Assembly: GCA_949752795.1 (NCBI GenBank)
Contig: OX457061.1
Span: forward strand, 36,364,338-36,428,337
Reading direction: 5' to 3'
Length of the DNA: 64,000 bases
Source of the DNA: Hyperoodon ampullatus
Taxonomy: Eukaryota; Chordata; Mammalia; Artiodactyla; Ziphiidae
Shown here: piece by piece, positions 23,301 to 38,300 of the stretch
How positions within the stretch are numbered: position 1 is the first letter of the stretch
How the letters are laid out: the number at the start of each line of letters is the position of its first letter
Position numbers and translations under genes: made by a program
Notes under the pieces: model-generated
Told to the model about the DNA's origin: nothing
Database searches by the model: none
What the model saw: only the letters and a program-made list of their open reading frames with translations

Positions 23301-26300
23301 CATGTGAGCATCACTGGATTACCTCCCCCAAAGAACCAAACACTTTTTAAAGTAAATATTTAATTCTTCAACTGTCTAATAATGTAATTCTAGATTAATA
23401 TACCTATTATCCAGATATTCTCACTAGAATATTCCATGCATTCAGTTAACATTTCTGATTTTAAAATAAAGAAAGTAGATGAGACTAAATGCTATTTAAA
23501 CTAATGACTCTGGTGACAAGGAGCTTTGTCACTTCATGCCAACACACAAGGGACAAGGTTTGTTGACAACCCTATGCTGTATCAGCTGATTTGAAGTGGC
23601 TGTCTTCTGAGTCCCCAAACTCCTTCCCTACACAGTGCAGAAGAGCAAGACCTAGTCTACACAGGCCAACACAGAGCCTGTGCCAGGGTGTAAGCAGCAC
23701 CTACTACCACTGAGGATGCTGCTCCTCTATCTCCCTGCTCTGAAATACAGTGAAGGAAGAGGAAACAAGGAGGAACTGGGTGCAGGAAACCGTACTAAGC
23801 AGAAGAAAAAAAATCCAACTTTGGAAACAGGGCCACTCAGAATCATAATATAATGCTATCAGAAAAGAGAATCACTAGAAAAACTCTTGATTATAGAGAT
23901 TATAAACACTGGTAGTAAGTAGCAACAAGAACACTTAAGGTCAATCAAATGTCTCTAGGATACAAGAAAACTGTAACACATTATGACACAATCCAGTTCA
24001 AAATCTCATTTCAAGACTGCCATTTAATGTGGTAACACATCTTCAGATGTAAGTTAAAATGTCTCACATTCATTATCCTTCTACAAGGAAGACATTTCTA
24101 AACAACCTATGACCCTTTCAGAATCATAACAAATTTATTCTCCATCCATTATTAAATGCCACAATTTTTCTTAGTTTACCAACAGGATATCTCTCACTGA
24201 AAAAGAGTTTACTCACCTGGAGAGTTTTCCAACAGCTGAATATGCCATTGACAGTAGCTTAGGGTCCTTGAAATAAAGGGGAAAAAAAAGAAAAGAACAA
24301 AAAGCAGACAGAACAAAAAACACAGTAAACAGTAAAACCTTTTTGCTGCAATTAAATGTATTATTTTACTCCTTGTTAAACCTAGGTCTCACCCTGCCTA
24401 ACTATGTGATATCAGCATCTGAACAAAACAAATAAAAATGTCCAAACCCAGAATGCATCACACTACTAAAAGGAAAAACAAAACTTTACCTCCCCAACTT
24501 ACTCCAAAAGGAAAATGCAGTGGTCATATATGAAAAGGTTCTCTTAGCTGGTGCTAAGTGCAGGATAGTTTCAATACTATATAACCTGCAAATACCAAAA
24601 TTCACCACCAACGTACTAGGAAAACAGCTTAACTTATTAGAAAATTCACCTGACCAACAGGCTAGGATCCACTCTCTCTCACCCAAAATTGTAGTAAGCT
24701 GGGGAGCAACTGTCTAAAAATCTGCACCATAGGAAACAGCTTCTTCTCATATCTTCCACCATAAAAAATTAAAGGGATCATAGTATTCGGGTGAGTTAAC
24801 GAGGTTCCCACTCAAGATACAGATAGAATTTTACGTGGTTTTATGAAAACCAATAGTCTGACTACTTAGAACATAGTAACACTTCCATGAGCTGAAGTTT
24901 ATACATTTAACATAGGATTCACACACCTACATGGCCACTCTTACAGACTCATCTGTTGGGAAGACAGGCAGTGTCATCTGGAGGTAAAAGGATTACAGCC
25001 CTGTAGTTTATCTGGCCACTCTAACCTATCTTCAAATATACAGTTCCTCCCCTAGAAGCCCCAAAGCATTTTTATTTCTACCAACCATCCAAAGAATCTG
25101 ACTACGCCATAAAAATAATCTGAAAGTTTCCCAAGGCCTTAAGAACCATGCAAGCTCTATTCAATCAACAGAAGAAGACAGGAGAGTCAGGCCTAACACT
25201 GCCCCAAAGCACAGCTGCACAACAAATGAATAGCTCTTCATTAATAATATCTACTAATATGCCTTTACTGTGCTGAATAATTTACATGAATTATCTCATT
25301 TAATCTTCACAATAATCCAATGAAGTGATACTATTATCCTCATTTTTCTGATAAAGAACAGAGGTCCAAAGAATTTAAGTAACTCACCAAGGAACAAAAC
25401 TAGAATTCAAACTCAATTCTAAATCCAAATGGCAAAATACTGGTCACTGTACTAATGCAAACATGCATTCATGTTTAGCTAAGATTTAGGAAGAAATACT
25501 AACTAGAGTTCTTGAAACCTTACCTTTTTTAGCAAATTCCCCTGAAATACTAGAAATGGTAGGAGTGATACAGCAAGGAAAAACAGGATTTGAAAATCTA
25601 CAATCCAAGGAATCCTCATTCCACTTAGCTTAAGGAATCAAAAATTTACTGAATGCATGTTCTGACAGAGTTTGTTTGTTTGTTTTATCATCTTTATTGG
25701 AGTATAATTGCTTTACAATGGTGTGTTAGTTTCTACTGTATAACAAAGTGAATCAGCTATATGTCCACATATATCCCCATATCTCCTCCCTCTTGCGTCT
25801 CCCTCCCACCCTCCATTTCCCACCCCTCTAGGGGATAAAAAGCACCGAGCTTGTGCTATGTGGCTGCTTGTGCTATGTGGCTGCTTCCCACTAGCTATCT
25901 ATTTTACATTTGGTAGTGTATTTGGTAGTCTGACAGAGTTTTGAATCAATAAAATCTCAGCCCCTAAGAATTAACACTGTTTCTCAAAACAAGCAAATCC
26001 AAATAGACCTATACGGAAATAAATCATAAAGTAAAATTTACTTCTTTTCATTCCATTTTTGCACAGTGCCTAAAAGTAACATAAAATGTACTAGCTTTTT
26101 AAAATGTTATTTAAAGAAATGATAAGACAACCTCAAGATCCGTATCAGTTTTTAATACTTATTTCAAAAAAAAAAGGGCAAAAGATGGTGGTAATTTCTG
26201 AAATTTGCACCACTTCAATTAAAAATGTTAAGAAATGATGGAACAACAGCAAACTTTAACTATATCAACATACAGACCAGCAAAGTTTATAACAGAAAAT

Positions 26301-29300
26301 ACTTTAAAATATAAAATGTTAACAAAAATTTAAAAAAACAAGTCACTTACTTCTTTATATTCATTGATTAGCTTGGTGAGGCCATTCAAAAGCATTGGAC
26401 CTAATGGCTTAATCTTGATTTCTGGACAGCTTTTTGAAAAAATAACACATACAAAGCAAGATATAAGAATCTCATAATTACAAATCTTTTCAGATTATTA
26501 GTTAAAATAGAGACATAACTGAAGTAAATTTAAATAATCTATTAAAATATGAAATATTTTAAGATAAGCAAACAAGATTTCTTTCTAGGTAAGATATACT
26601 TGCATCACTTCATCACTCCAACAGCTTGAAAACTTTATAAATAGTTCAAAAAACTTACGTTACACAAATGTGATGCACAAATTGCAGGGATAATGTTCTT
26701 AATTTTGAATTTGTATTTGTACCAAAGAGTCCATCATACACCACCTATGAAAAAAGAACAACGTCAAGAATACCAATTAACAGGGCCTCCCTGGTGGCGC
26801 AGTGGTTGAGAGTCCGCCTGCCGATGCAGGGGATACGGGTTCGTGCCCCGGTCTGGGAGGATCCCATATGCCGCGGAGCGGCTGGGCCCGTGAGCCATGG
26901 CTGCTGAGCCTGCGCATCCGGAGCCTGTGCTCCGCAACGGGAGAGGCCACAACAGTGAGAGGCCCGCATACCACAAAAAAAAAAAAAAAAAAAAAAAAAA
27001 AAGAATACCAATTAACAAGAACAGCAATTTACTATCTTCAAATACTATTAAGGATTCAATCAAGAGTAGGTCTTTTGCACTACACCTTGTTCTTCAAAAT
27101 TAATGCAGTTCTCTTTCATACAAATATTTTAGCTGACGGCCTTAGGAAGCCAATCAGTAGCTTCAATTAACAGTCTGTGGAGTAACAACAAACACAATGG
27201 TAGATGTTACAAGTCTGCAAAATTTGTGGGGCTACCACTAGAAAGCAACACAGAGTTCACGCTGCAGTGGGCTGCCACTCTCACGCAGGGGCCATGAGCA
27301 GAGATTATTTTGGGGGTATTAGGTTTCTTAATTACATGTGGACTCATTTTGAAAACATAAATAACTACAAATAAAGTGTACACCTACAGGATGTCTATGA
27401 ATATTCTGCCACAAACTTCTAGCTGCTTATTATATAATGTAGTGTTACTACAACCAAATTTTCTGAACCAAAATTATCAAAACACCGTCAGGGAAACAGT
27501 GCCTGGAAAGTGAAATGGACGAAGCTCTGTGATTATTTTATGTTTATGGAAACACAGAACAGAGTACTTGAAATCAGTCAAATATTAGAGAGCCAGATAC
27601 TGGGAATAAAAGTTGTATCACCTAAAAGGAGGAAGCAGCCACTTAAACAAATAAGCCTTAAGAGGGAGAGATGTGAAGGCAGAAGCCAATGTCTACCACA
27701 CACATACAGTGAGCAAGAGGACAGTGTTCTTACTTTGGGACTGAAAGAGATGAGAGGCAGGAAATGGAAACACTTCAGATAGGAAGGGGCACACCAGAGC
27801 AAATCCTGAAACTGGAGTAGATGTTTACCAGGCTACAGTGGGGAGGGCCACTATGCCAGGAGTGGAGACACAGAGCCATGAAAACAGCATACTTAAACAG
27901 CAACAATCTCTGTTGGAGCATAAGGTACAGGGCAAGGGTATGGTGAGATACGAGACCAGAAGGGAAATAACTGCTGCCTTTCCACCATTTACTGAGAACT
28001 TGCTAACTGAATGAGCACTAGCCACCCTGCTCTAAAGCTTCTACCTGCTAACCCACTCAGTCTTTACAACATTGCTATGAGGTAGCTGTATCATTACATC
28101 CATTTTACAGATTTTTTTTTATGTTTAAAGAAAAACAGGAAAAACCCTGAGTTTTATTTAAGATCAAAAGTAAGTAACTAATGACAAAATTATGCTCAAA
28201 TGAATCTGTCTCCAGAGCTGAGCTGGTCATTACTTGGACCAAAAGGCAAGAGCTTTTCCGGAGAGGCTCACATCCCACACCAACAGAGGACAAGAGTTTC
28301 CAACTGCAAAAATAACTCTGGTGGCAACACAAAAAACAGACTGGCTGTGGGGAAGACTAGAGGCAGGGCAACAAGGAAGACGACCGTGGCAAGCAGAACA
28401 ATAAGTGACAATTCTCATTAACATCAGCATTCGGCAGACGGGGGTGAAGACACTGAGGCAGCAGCATCCAGAGGCTGTGGCCATTGCCTTCACGAGGGAT
28501 TCCAGTCAAGGATGACTCATTTTTCCACCTACGTGACCAAGTTTCTGGTGCTACCATTTTTGGAAAAAAGCCACTCAGAAAAGCACTAGTTTGAAAGGAA
28601 TTATCACCATACTTTTAGGGTGAATGGTAACCATATACAGCATATATTCTATAATAAAAATTTATAATATATATATTATATATACTATATATTTATATAT
28701 AATAATATATATATTAATATATTAATAAAATATATTTTTATTATAGCTATAATTAAAAAGTATTTTCTGCAGCTAAACTTGAGAGAGAAAAAAGAAATCT
28801 CATTAATCTTGTTATACATATCAACCTACCTCCTGAATATCCATTAACGCAGTTCTTTGTCTAGTTAAACAAACATGAAAGTTGTAAACAGGCCATTTTT
28901 CTCTGGAAAGAATGAGTTACCTGAATGTTAGCCGGGAACGTTTCAGCAGCTTGTCTAGAACGAAGGAGGTGGGGGACAATCTTTAACTTGACCCTTGTAC
29001 TGACTGGGTCCCTTTTCAGCTCTGGCTTCAGAACTGCTCCCTGTTGAAAACATGTGTGATTATAACTCAGCACTTCAAAATTATTGTGAATTGAAAAAAA
29101 TCATGAGAGATCATCTAAATCAATGGTCGCTCAAACTTTTGTTTCAGGATCCCTTTATACTCTTAAAAATTACTGAAGTTTCCGAAGAGCTTTTGTTTAT
29201 ACTGAATACCTATCAATATTTAATATACTAGAAATTAAAACTGAAAATATTTTAAGTACTTATTCACTTAAAAATATTAAACCCATTATATACTTTCATA

Positions 29301-32300
29301 AATAACGTATTTTTAAGAAAAATAAAAAACTATATTTTCCAAAACAAAAAACTGCACTGAGACAGTGGCGTTGTTTTATATTTTCTGTAAATCTCTTCAC
29401 TGTCCACCTTAATAAAAGAAAGCTGGATTCTTATATCTTTGTCAGCATTTAATTTGTTGGAATATGTTGTTTTAAGTATGTTAAAAAGAACAGCTTCACA
29501 AAGATATGTGACTGGAAAAGTGGGGATGATTTCAGCCTTTTCAGGTAATTACAGATATTTGATGCCACCCCCAAACTTGATATGCAATAGGTTCTTAAAG
29601 GTTAACTGCCATGTGGATTTGAAACCATATCAAGGGAACATCTGCATACTGTTCTACTAAATTCCACCAGTCTATCTGCATACTGAATGGCTCCCTTACC
29701 CTGTATGCTTCTGTAACATCACTGGTCATTTGGAAAATACTGGCTCACCGAGTTAAGCAAATATTTCATTATAAAACATCCACGCACACACACAAAAATC
29801 ACATTAATATCATGACCAATCTCATCAGAAAAGTCTGTAAGCACTGACAAGCTGTCAAGCTCATCGTGATGAATACAAATTTCCCAAAATTCTAGCTTTT
29901 GCTTAAAAGCTCAACTTTCATCTTTGCCAATAAAGCATGTTAACTGCTTTCTTGAAGCCTCATTTTTTCATTTTAAAAGAGAAAATACATGCCAAATACC
30001 CATCTCAATAACTAGAGTTTGCCTCTCTACTCTTTTTTTTAAATAAATTTATTTTTATTCATTTATTTTTGGCTGTGTTGGGTCTTCATTGCTGCGCGTG
30101 GGCTTTCTCTAGTTGCGGCGAGCAGGGGGCTACTCTTCGTTGCGGTGCGCGGGCTTCTCATTGTGCTGGCTTCTCTTGTTGCGGAGCATGGGCTCTAGGC
30201 ATGCAGGCTTCAGTAGTTATGGCTAACGGGCTCTAGAGCACAGGCTCAGTAGTTGTGGCGCACGGGCTTAGTTGCTCCGCAGCATGCAGGATCTTCCTGG
30301 ACCAGGGCTCGAACCCATGTCCCCTGCATTGGCAGGCGGATTCTTAACCCCTGCGCCACCAGGGAAGCCCAGTTCTTAGTTTTTTAAGGAACCTCCATAT
30401 TGTTTTCCATAGTGGCTGTATCAGTTTACATTCCCACCAACAGTGCAGGAGGGTTCCCTTTTCTCCACACGCTCTCCAGCATTTATTGTTTGTAGATTTT
30501 TTGATGATGGTCATTCTGACCGGTGTGAGGTGATACCTCATTATGGTTTTGATGTGCATTTCTCTAATGATTAGTGATGTTGAGCATCCTTTCATGTGTT
30601 TGTTGGCAATCTGTATATCTTCTTTGGAGAAATGTCTATTTAGGTCTTCCACCCATTTGTGGATTGGGTTGTTTGTTTTTTTGATATTGAGCTGCATGAG
30701 CTGCTTGTATATTTTGGAGATTAATCCTTTGTCAGTTGCTTCATTTGCAAATTTTTCCTCTCATTCTGAGGGTTGTCTTTTGGTCTTGTTTATGGTTTCC
30801 TTTGCTGTGCAAAAGCTTTTAAGTTTCATTAGGTTCTATTCGTTTATTTTTTATTTTATTTCCATTTCTCTAGGAGGTGGGTCAAAAATGATCTTGCTGT
30901 GATTTATGTCATAGAGTGTTCTGCCTATGTTTTCCTCTAAGAGCTTTATAGTGTCTGGCCTTACATTTAGCTCTTTGATCCATTTTGAGTTTATTTTTGT
31001 GTATGGTGTTAGGAAGTGTTCTAATTTCATTCTTTTACATGTAGCTGTCCAATTTTCCCTGGAGCTAATATGATTTTTTAAATAACTATTAATGGTTTAG
31101 AAAGCAAACAAATAATCTTGTATGTCCAGGTTTCAACTTGGAACACTTTTAAACACAGTTAACTAAACAGATAACTTATGTTATTAAGCAAACATCTTAT
31201 TTCCAGAATTCAGAAGAACCCACCTATTGTTCTAGATTCTAGACCACGGGTCAACAAACTACAGTCCATCGGCCAAATCTGGCCTACCATCTATCTTCAT
31301 AAGGTCTGTGAGTTAAGAGTGGTTTTTACATTTTCAAATGATTTTTTAAAAATCAAAATAATATTTTGTAAAAATATATTTCATGAAAATAATATGAAAT
31401 TCAAATTTCAGTAACAATAAAGCCTTACTGGCACACGGACATGCTCATTCAGTTCTGTTCTGCCTATGGCTGCTTTCATGCTACAGCAGAGTTGAGCAGC
31501 TGCAGCCTCAGAACAATATATTCAATAAAGCCTAAAATACCTACAGGAAAAGTTCATTGAGGCATAATCTGGACAATCATTATTTAAGCACCTGAACTGA
31601 AAACACCAGATCAGGTAAACAAAGTTACCTGGAGATTTTAATCCACCTAGACTAGTATGGCTTAAAACTAGTATCAATATTTCCCATAGCATAGGTTCAG
31701 CTTAAATCAAAATAACCTGGAGAAAATGTTCAAATACATAGAGTCATGTCAATAAAATGCTTTTTATGATGATGTGAGAGTAAACAAAAAAAACCTACCT
31801 CTTTTGTCTTCAGTGGTATATCTCCAAGGTATACCTTGTACATCTTATTAATGATGGCAGGATTATTCCAGTCAATCAAGCTACAGAAGGTTTCAACAAA
31901 GCTTGTTAAAATTATTATTTTTTTCTCCCACTCCAATAATTTCAAAAAATCATAGCCTTAATATGTGTTACCAAAGAAAAATATTATAAATACTCAGGTG
32001 AAATGGGCAACTGATACTGCAAAAGAGAAGGAAAGGGATTAACTTCTATCAAAGTTAGTTTTCAAACAGAAAAAAAAGTCACTTATCCCACCATGATTCA
32101 ACGTAAGCTAGATCAGTGTATCCAGTGGCCCAATTTGGTACTACTCAAGAAATCTGGACTGTCTTCCACTCTCAGGGCCAATGCCACGGAGCATTCCAAC
32201 ACAGCAGAGCCATACTACACTTGTTCAAAGAGCCCTGAGGCATGATTCTTCTGTTCAGCCACTTGGAAATTCAAAAGTGATACAGAAAGTGACAAAAAAC

Positions 32301-35300
32301 ATTTTACCCATTAAAGCCACAACCCTAGGAAGCCTGCAACCCATGGCATTTCTCAAATACCATGGCACTGTGATCCCCAGTATCCCCTCCTTATCTCCCA
32401 GCACCCACTTGCAATTTTAGCACCTAATTCTACAGAGCAGTCCTGCTGCCCTTAGTCACTAAGACTTATTCCTAATTGGGGACCACAATAAGGTGACTTA
32501 CTATCAATGGTCACCCACCCTCTGCAGCAGCCCCTGCCAGTCATTTTATAAACCCAGCAATAACACAATCCTGCATTTCACTTGATTAGTGAGATTTAAC
32601 CATACTCTATTCTCTCCTTTGACAATGATTCTGCTTTCAAACTATGCTGTATTTGTGCAAACATAATTTATCATGCTGCTTTGACTGTTTTTCTAATCCA
32701 TCTCTTCTTTCATAGCTAATCAATCCACCTCTTGTTTGTATATCCACAATTCCACTAGCCTCAAAGACATTCTATAATTCTACTTATTATTTACCTATAT
32801 CTTTCCTCAGCTGATTGCTACTAACTAATCCTCAAGCTCCATCTTTGTTTCTTTCCTATAAATACTTCAGGTTTAGAGATTTTTGACAAAACACACACAC
32901 TTTAGTAAAACAAACTAAAAACTTAATAGTGATTAACTAATAAGGATAATTTTCACTGTTTCTTCTACTTTTCCTCTTGCCACCTTTCTAGTTTTAGTTT
33001 TCTGATTACATGCTTGTGAAAATTCAGAAATGAATAACACAGAAAGTAAAATTCCTTATAATCTGCACCATAACCCTCTCTATTCCTTTTCAGTAACCAC
33101 TAACTTAGGTGTATCTTTTTCTAGACTTCTTTCCTATGCATGTAAAATAGTTGGATGGGCATGGCAGGTAGATAAAGAAACAGACGTATCACTTGAAGAG
33201 ATACTTTTATTTAACAAAATGGGTATCTACATATTGTTCTCAACTCACTTTTTGCCTCTTAACAATGTTATGCTATTTTTTGGAAAATACAATTGTTTTA
33301 ATAGACAAAACCAAAACTAATTAGAATACTTCAGCACCACATTTATAGTTCCAACAATCCAATCTATTGTATGGTGTAAAGAATGGAGTCAGTTCAAACA
33401 CAATGAGAAGTTTTAAAGGAAGATTTTTTGGGAAACAGAATGGAGGTTCCTCAAAAAACTAAAAAGAGAGTTGCCAGTGAGATCCAGCAATCCCACTGCT
33501 GGGCATATATCCCAACAAAACAATAATACAAAAAGATATATGCACCCCTATGTTCACAACAGCACTATTCACAATAGTCAAGATATGGAAACAACCTAAA
33601 TGTCCATCAACAGATGAATGGATAAAGAAGATGTGGTACACATATACAATGGAATATTACTCAGCTATAAAAAAGAATGAAATAATGCCATTTGCAACCA
33701 TGTGGATGGACCTAGAGATATCCCATTTTGTTAACTACATTTAGCATTAAAATAAATTCAAAAAAGAACTATTCCATATTTGACTTTTTTAACAAAGTAT
33801 CTTCCATTTTTCATGTGTTCTCCAGTCTTTGCACATGTCATTTATTAAAATCAGTACATATATCATTTTGTATTATGCTTTATTCATTTGCCATTACTTG
33901 GAGGCAATTTACATGTTGTTTATTATTTTTATAATTATTTGGGCAGATATATAATATTCCATATAGGTCACATAATTTATTTATTTACCTATTGTGGAAA
34001 TCTGAATTTGTTTCCCTTTTTTTTGAACAACTATAGGAAATGGTATAATGAATGAATCTGTAACATTTTTCTAAATATAATATTTTTCTTCTTTTGAATG
34101 ATTCTCTTAGGTTAAATTCCCAGAAGATTCAGATAAAAGATTGTAAATATTTTTATGATTCATTACCTAATACAAACTACTTTCCAAAAATTATTTCAAC
34201 TTACAGTGTCAATCAACAGGGTATAAGAATAGCAGTTTCAACAGAAATTTAAATGGAGTAATCAAACGTTGCACAATGTTATTTACCAATGGGTACAAAC
34301 TGGCATACCACTGTTTTTTTGTGCATGATTTGATTTCTTAAACACAATATTTTCTATGAGCCTATTTACTATATGTATTTCCTCCTGTGTAAATTAAGAT
34401 CTATTCAACACCTCTTTTCACAGGACCTGATTTTCATCATATTCACCATAATACCTACATATCCTTTATTAAAAGTCATTTCAAATAATTTGATAGAGGA
34501 AGAATCAAAAATGAATAACTTCTGGGTTCTGACATTTTTTTCTTAACATCAGTTCTTTAAGTTCACTTACCTAGACAAAGGTTTCAATTCTTACGGTTAT
34601 AATCCTAATCCATTCCAATTTTAAACTACTTCTCCAAACAGCTTTTCTTCTTTGTCTTATACAGAATTCTGCTCTTTAGCAAACTGTCTTTCATACAAAT
34701 TAGGTATATTTCACAATCTCATAAACTGAATGTCTCACTACACAAAACCCAAAAAGAACAAATATGTGCTGAGCAAGCTTTTAGAAATCTAGCCTCTTTT
34801 TAATTTCAAAAGTTTAAAAGGGAAGCAGTTTACCTTTGCTTGCTTTTCAGCTCCAGGTCCGCTGCTGTGGCTACACTGTGGCGTGTGTCACTAGAAGCAA
34901 TCACCAGGTGAAGAACAGCTTCGAGCTCAGGCACCTGCTCAGCTTCTATGAATTTCACTATACCCAATTTGCACTGTAGATAAATGAAGGGAAGGAAAAC
35001 CACTTATCAGAGAAACAAAGACCACCAGCCTAAAACATGTTTCACATATCAGTACGCTCATAAACCAAAGATTAATAAAACAACAGTAGCCACTCCTATT
35101 TAGGCTTACAGTGTGCCTGGGACTATACTAAACCATATATATTCATGATTTCATTTAACCCTCACAATCTGTGAGATGAGTATCATTATACCTATTTTTC
35201 TGATAAGGAAACTGAGGCAAGGCTGAAGAGATTAAGACACAGTTAGTAAACGATGAAGGCACAATCCAAACCCAAGTCTCGGACTCCAAGGCCATTATGA

Positions 35301-38300
35301 TACGAAGCCTTCCTACTTAGGTTAACAGCCTCTCTAAAATGATGAAGCCTTGAACTGAAGTCCAAATCTGGAGCCTCCAGGTAGAAGTGGGGTACATCAG
35401 AAGTAAAGTACTCCATGGATTATTTTGACAGTTCAGAAAGAACTAAACTCACAGTCCATGAAGTTCTAATCTATTGTTAACATACTAACTCTGTCCTCAA
35501 TATTCTTACATACTGAAAAAAACATGATTTCAAACATATGCAAGAATTGCAAATGCAAGTGAAATTCTAATTAAACAGTATTCAATCTAACTGGCTAAAA
35601 TGAAACACAGACTGAAGAGAGATTCTGCTTAGAACTTCATGCAATGTGAAGGAGCTATGAATTTCAATACAAATAATTCTATTTAGGATAAATATACCTG
35701 AAAAATGAAACTTTACCTTTAAGAATCAGTTACATGATAGCTCTGATGTATATGAATTAGGACTGATAAAGTGTACAATAACTAAATGACAAAGGATGCC
35801 ATTAAAAAGGATCATAAAAATGCCTGCCTTCCCTCCCCATGTTCAACACAACTGACCTGCAACAAGAGCTACAACAGAGAAGATGCAAGCATTCACTGCA
35901 CCCACAGTTATGGAAGTCAACTACACAAAGATATACACAAAAAAGTGTGCAAAGGAAGGGCTTCCCTGGTGGTGCAGTGGTTGAGAGTCCGCCTGCCGAT
36001 GCAGGGAACACAGGTTCGTGCCCCGGTCTGGGAAGATCCCACGTGCCGCGGAGCGGCTAGGCCCGTGAGCCATGGCCGCTGAGCCTGTGCGTCCGGAGCC
36101 TGTGCTCCGCAACGGGAGAGGCCACAACAGTGAGAGGCCCGCGTACCGCAAAAAAAAAAAAAAATAGTGTGCAAAGGAAACTGAGAACAATACTTATGTC
36201 CAGCAATATGTCCAGCAATAGGAGACTAGTTTAAAAAATATGTGGTTTACACATAATTACATTTAATACAGACATTAAAAAGGACATTATTTAAAAACCT
36301 GATATACTATTAAATGAAGAAAATGAAGTTCAAATAGTGTTATGTGATACGTAAAAATGTATTGTGTAAAATTATATTTGTGTACACACACATGTACACA
36401 GAGCAGGCTGTAGGTGAATGACAAACTAGGGTGGCAGGATTCCAGGTAATTTTTAATTTCTCGTTATAATGTTCTATATTACTTGAACATTTACATTATC
36501 ACTAACTTTATCATTTGAAAAAAATAAAAGCTGTCTTATCTGAAAGAAAAAAATGTAAAAAACAAAAGAGATATTTAAACATTAGAAGAAAACAGCTTTC
36601 ATCCTTGAAACTAAACTGTTCAACACTAGATCATGAAATTGACAAAAGGCATACAGAAGCCCTCAGAAATCAGCAAATAACGGCCAATGTAAGATTACAA
36701 TTTATAATGTTAACAATGATTCTCCAGCACTTATAGCTTTAGCCCTCAGACAGACCTAGATTCAAAGCCTACTACTAGGAGTGAGACTGTGGTGAATCTC
36801 AAAACCTCAATTCCTTTTACAAAATGGAACTAAATTTCTATACCTTGTCAGGTTGCTGTGAGGATTAAATGAGATAATGTATTCAAAGTACTCAGTATAG
36901 TGCCTGTCACATAGATCACACTCAATAAAGAGTAGCTTCTGTTACTATTTACCCTTCTTTCTTACTTACATCATGGTTTAAGAAGAAAAAAGATCTATAA
37001 AACACGAAGATGTTAATCTAATCAAACAGAGCCCTTGCTGAACAAATCATTCTATAAATTTGTTGAGTGGCAAGAATGCCCACTTGCCTTTTTCCCTTTC
37101 CTGGGAAAACTGTTTTGATCAGTGATCACTTACACTGCCAAAAAGAAAAGGATCAAATCATTTAGACTGCCATGGAGAGATAAAGGAAGGATTGGAAGAC
37201 TAACCCATGTTGCTTGAATTCCAAAATAATTACATACTGATCTCATCTGTTCTTCCCTGAGGTGCCTGATGACACAGACACAGTGAGGCACCTTCTCTGT
37301 AGAGCACCAGTCTTTTTTAAAAGCTGCTCAGAGAACATCTGTGTCCTGTTTAAATCCAGAATAAAATTCTTAATGCCAATTTTTCAATTCCCAGGAAGAA
37401 ATATAAAAGGGCGTCATGCTTTTCCCCCATATGGTCACTTGTTCCTCACTTTACACAAAATGTACAGCCCTAAAAAGCTGAATAATATAAGATAAATTGT
37501 ATTTCAACTGCACCAAAGCAGCTAGATAATTATTAAACCTGTAATTAAAAACTAAAATGAAAGTTACTCAACTTATAAATGGGCTGTATTTTATACTTGA
37601 AACATGTAAGCAGTATTAGAAAAACTAAACAGCATTTCCCACTCCTCCCTTTCCCTGGGGCTTTAACCAATAAATGACGTGATGACGAGAACACATTACA
37701 TCAATCGTATTTCATTACAGAGCCTGAATACGCTGGAATTATGTAACACATGCTTCCACGGACTCCAAAGGGGCAAGTGTGCAGGGTTAAGCTCCGTATG
37801 AACAAGCAGTGTGTGATACCTGTTCCAACTGTTCAGGTGTCCATGGGTTATCTCCAATAACTCGTTTAGCTGCATAAAAGCTCATTCCTGGGGGAGGCTG
37901 TGGTATTCCAGAACCTCCCCCACTATTTGAAGAAGAACCCTGTGCTGAAGATGAATTTTGGCGACTCTGGGATTCATTTAACACATATCTGGAAAGGAAA
38001 TAGGAATTTAACCCCTCTATAAACACATACAAACACATGCATATATATAGCACATTCAATTATATACTTTCCTCCCACAGAATTTTGTGAGAAGAATAAA
38101 CACTTGAAATTAAAATTTTATCATAAAGAAAAATTTTAGAGCTATCTAAAAAAGGTATCTACATCTTCAGCAAATTAACCATTAGATCTGCTCAACCTGG
38201 TTACAAATGAACTGTAACAGTTACCAAAAATGAATATATTCTGTTCACTCTCAATCTATAAATAATTGTTCTAAAAGCCACTATGGACCCACTACATTTT

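Noticed and set aside
30344..30697. Minus-strand frame with real protein similarity
   Set aside because: It is a defective L1 ORF2 C-terminal fragment with a SINE-derived end, not a host gene.
33550..33744. Plus-strand frame with [11 protein letters not shown]
   Set aside because: L1 ORF2 remnant, truncated and without a working element around it.
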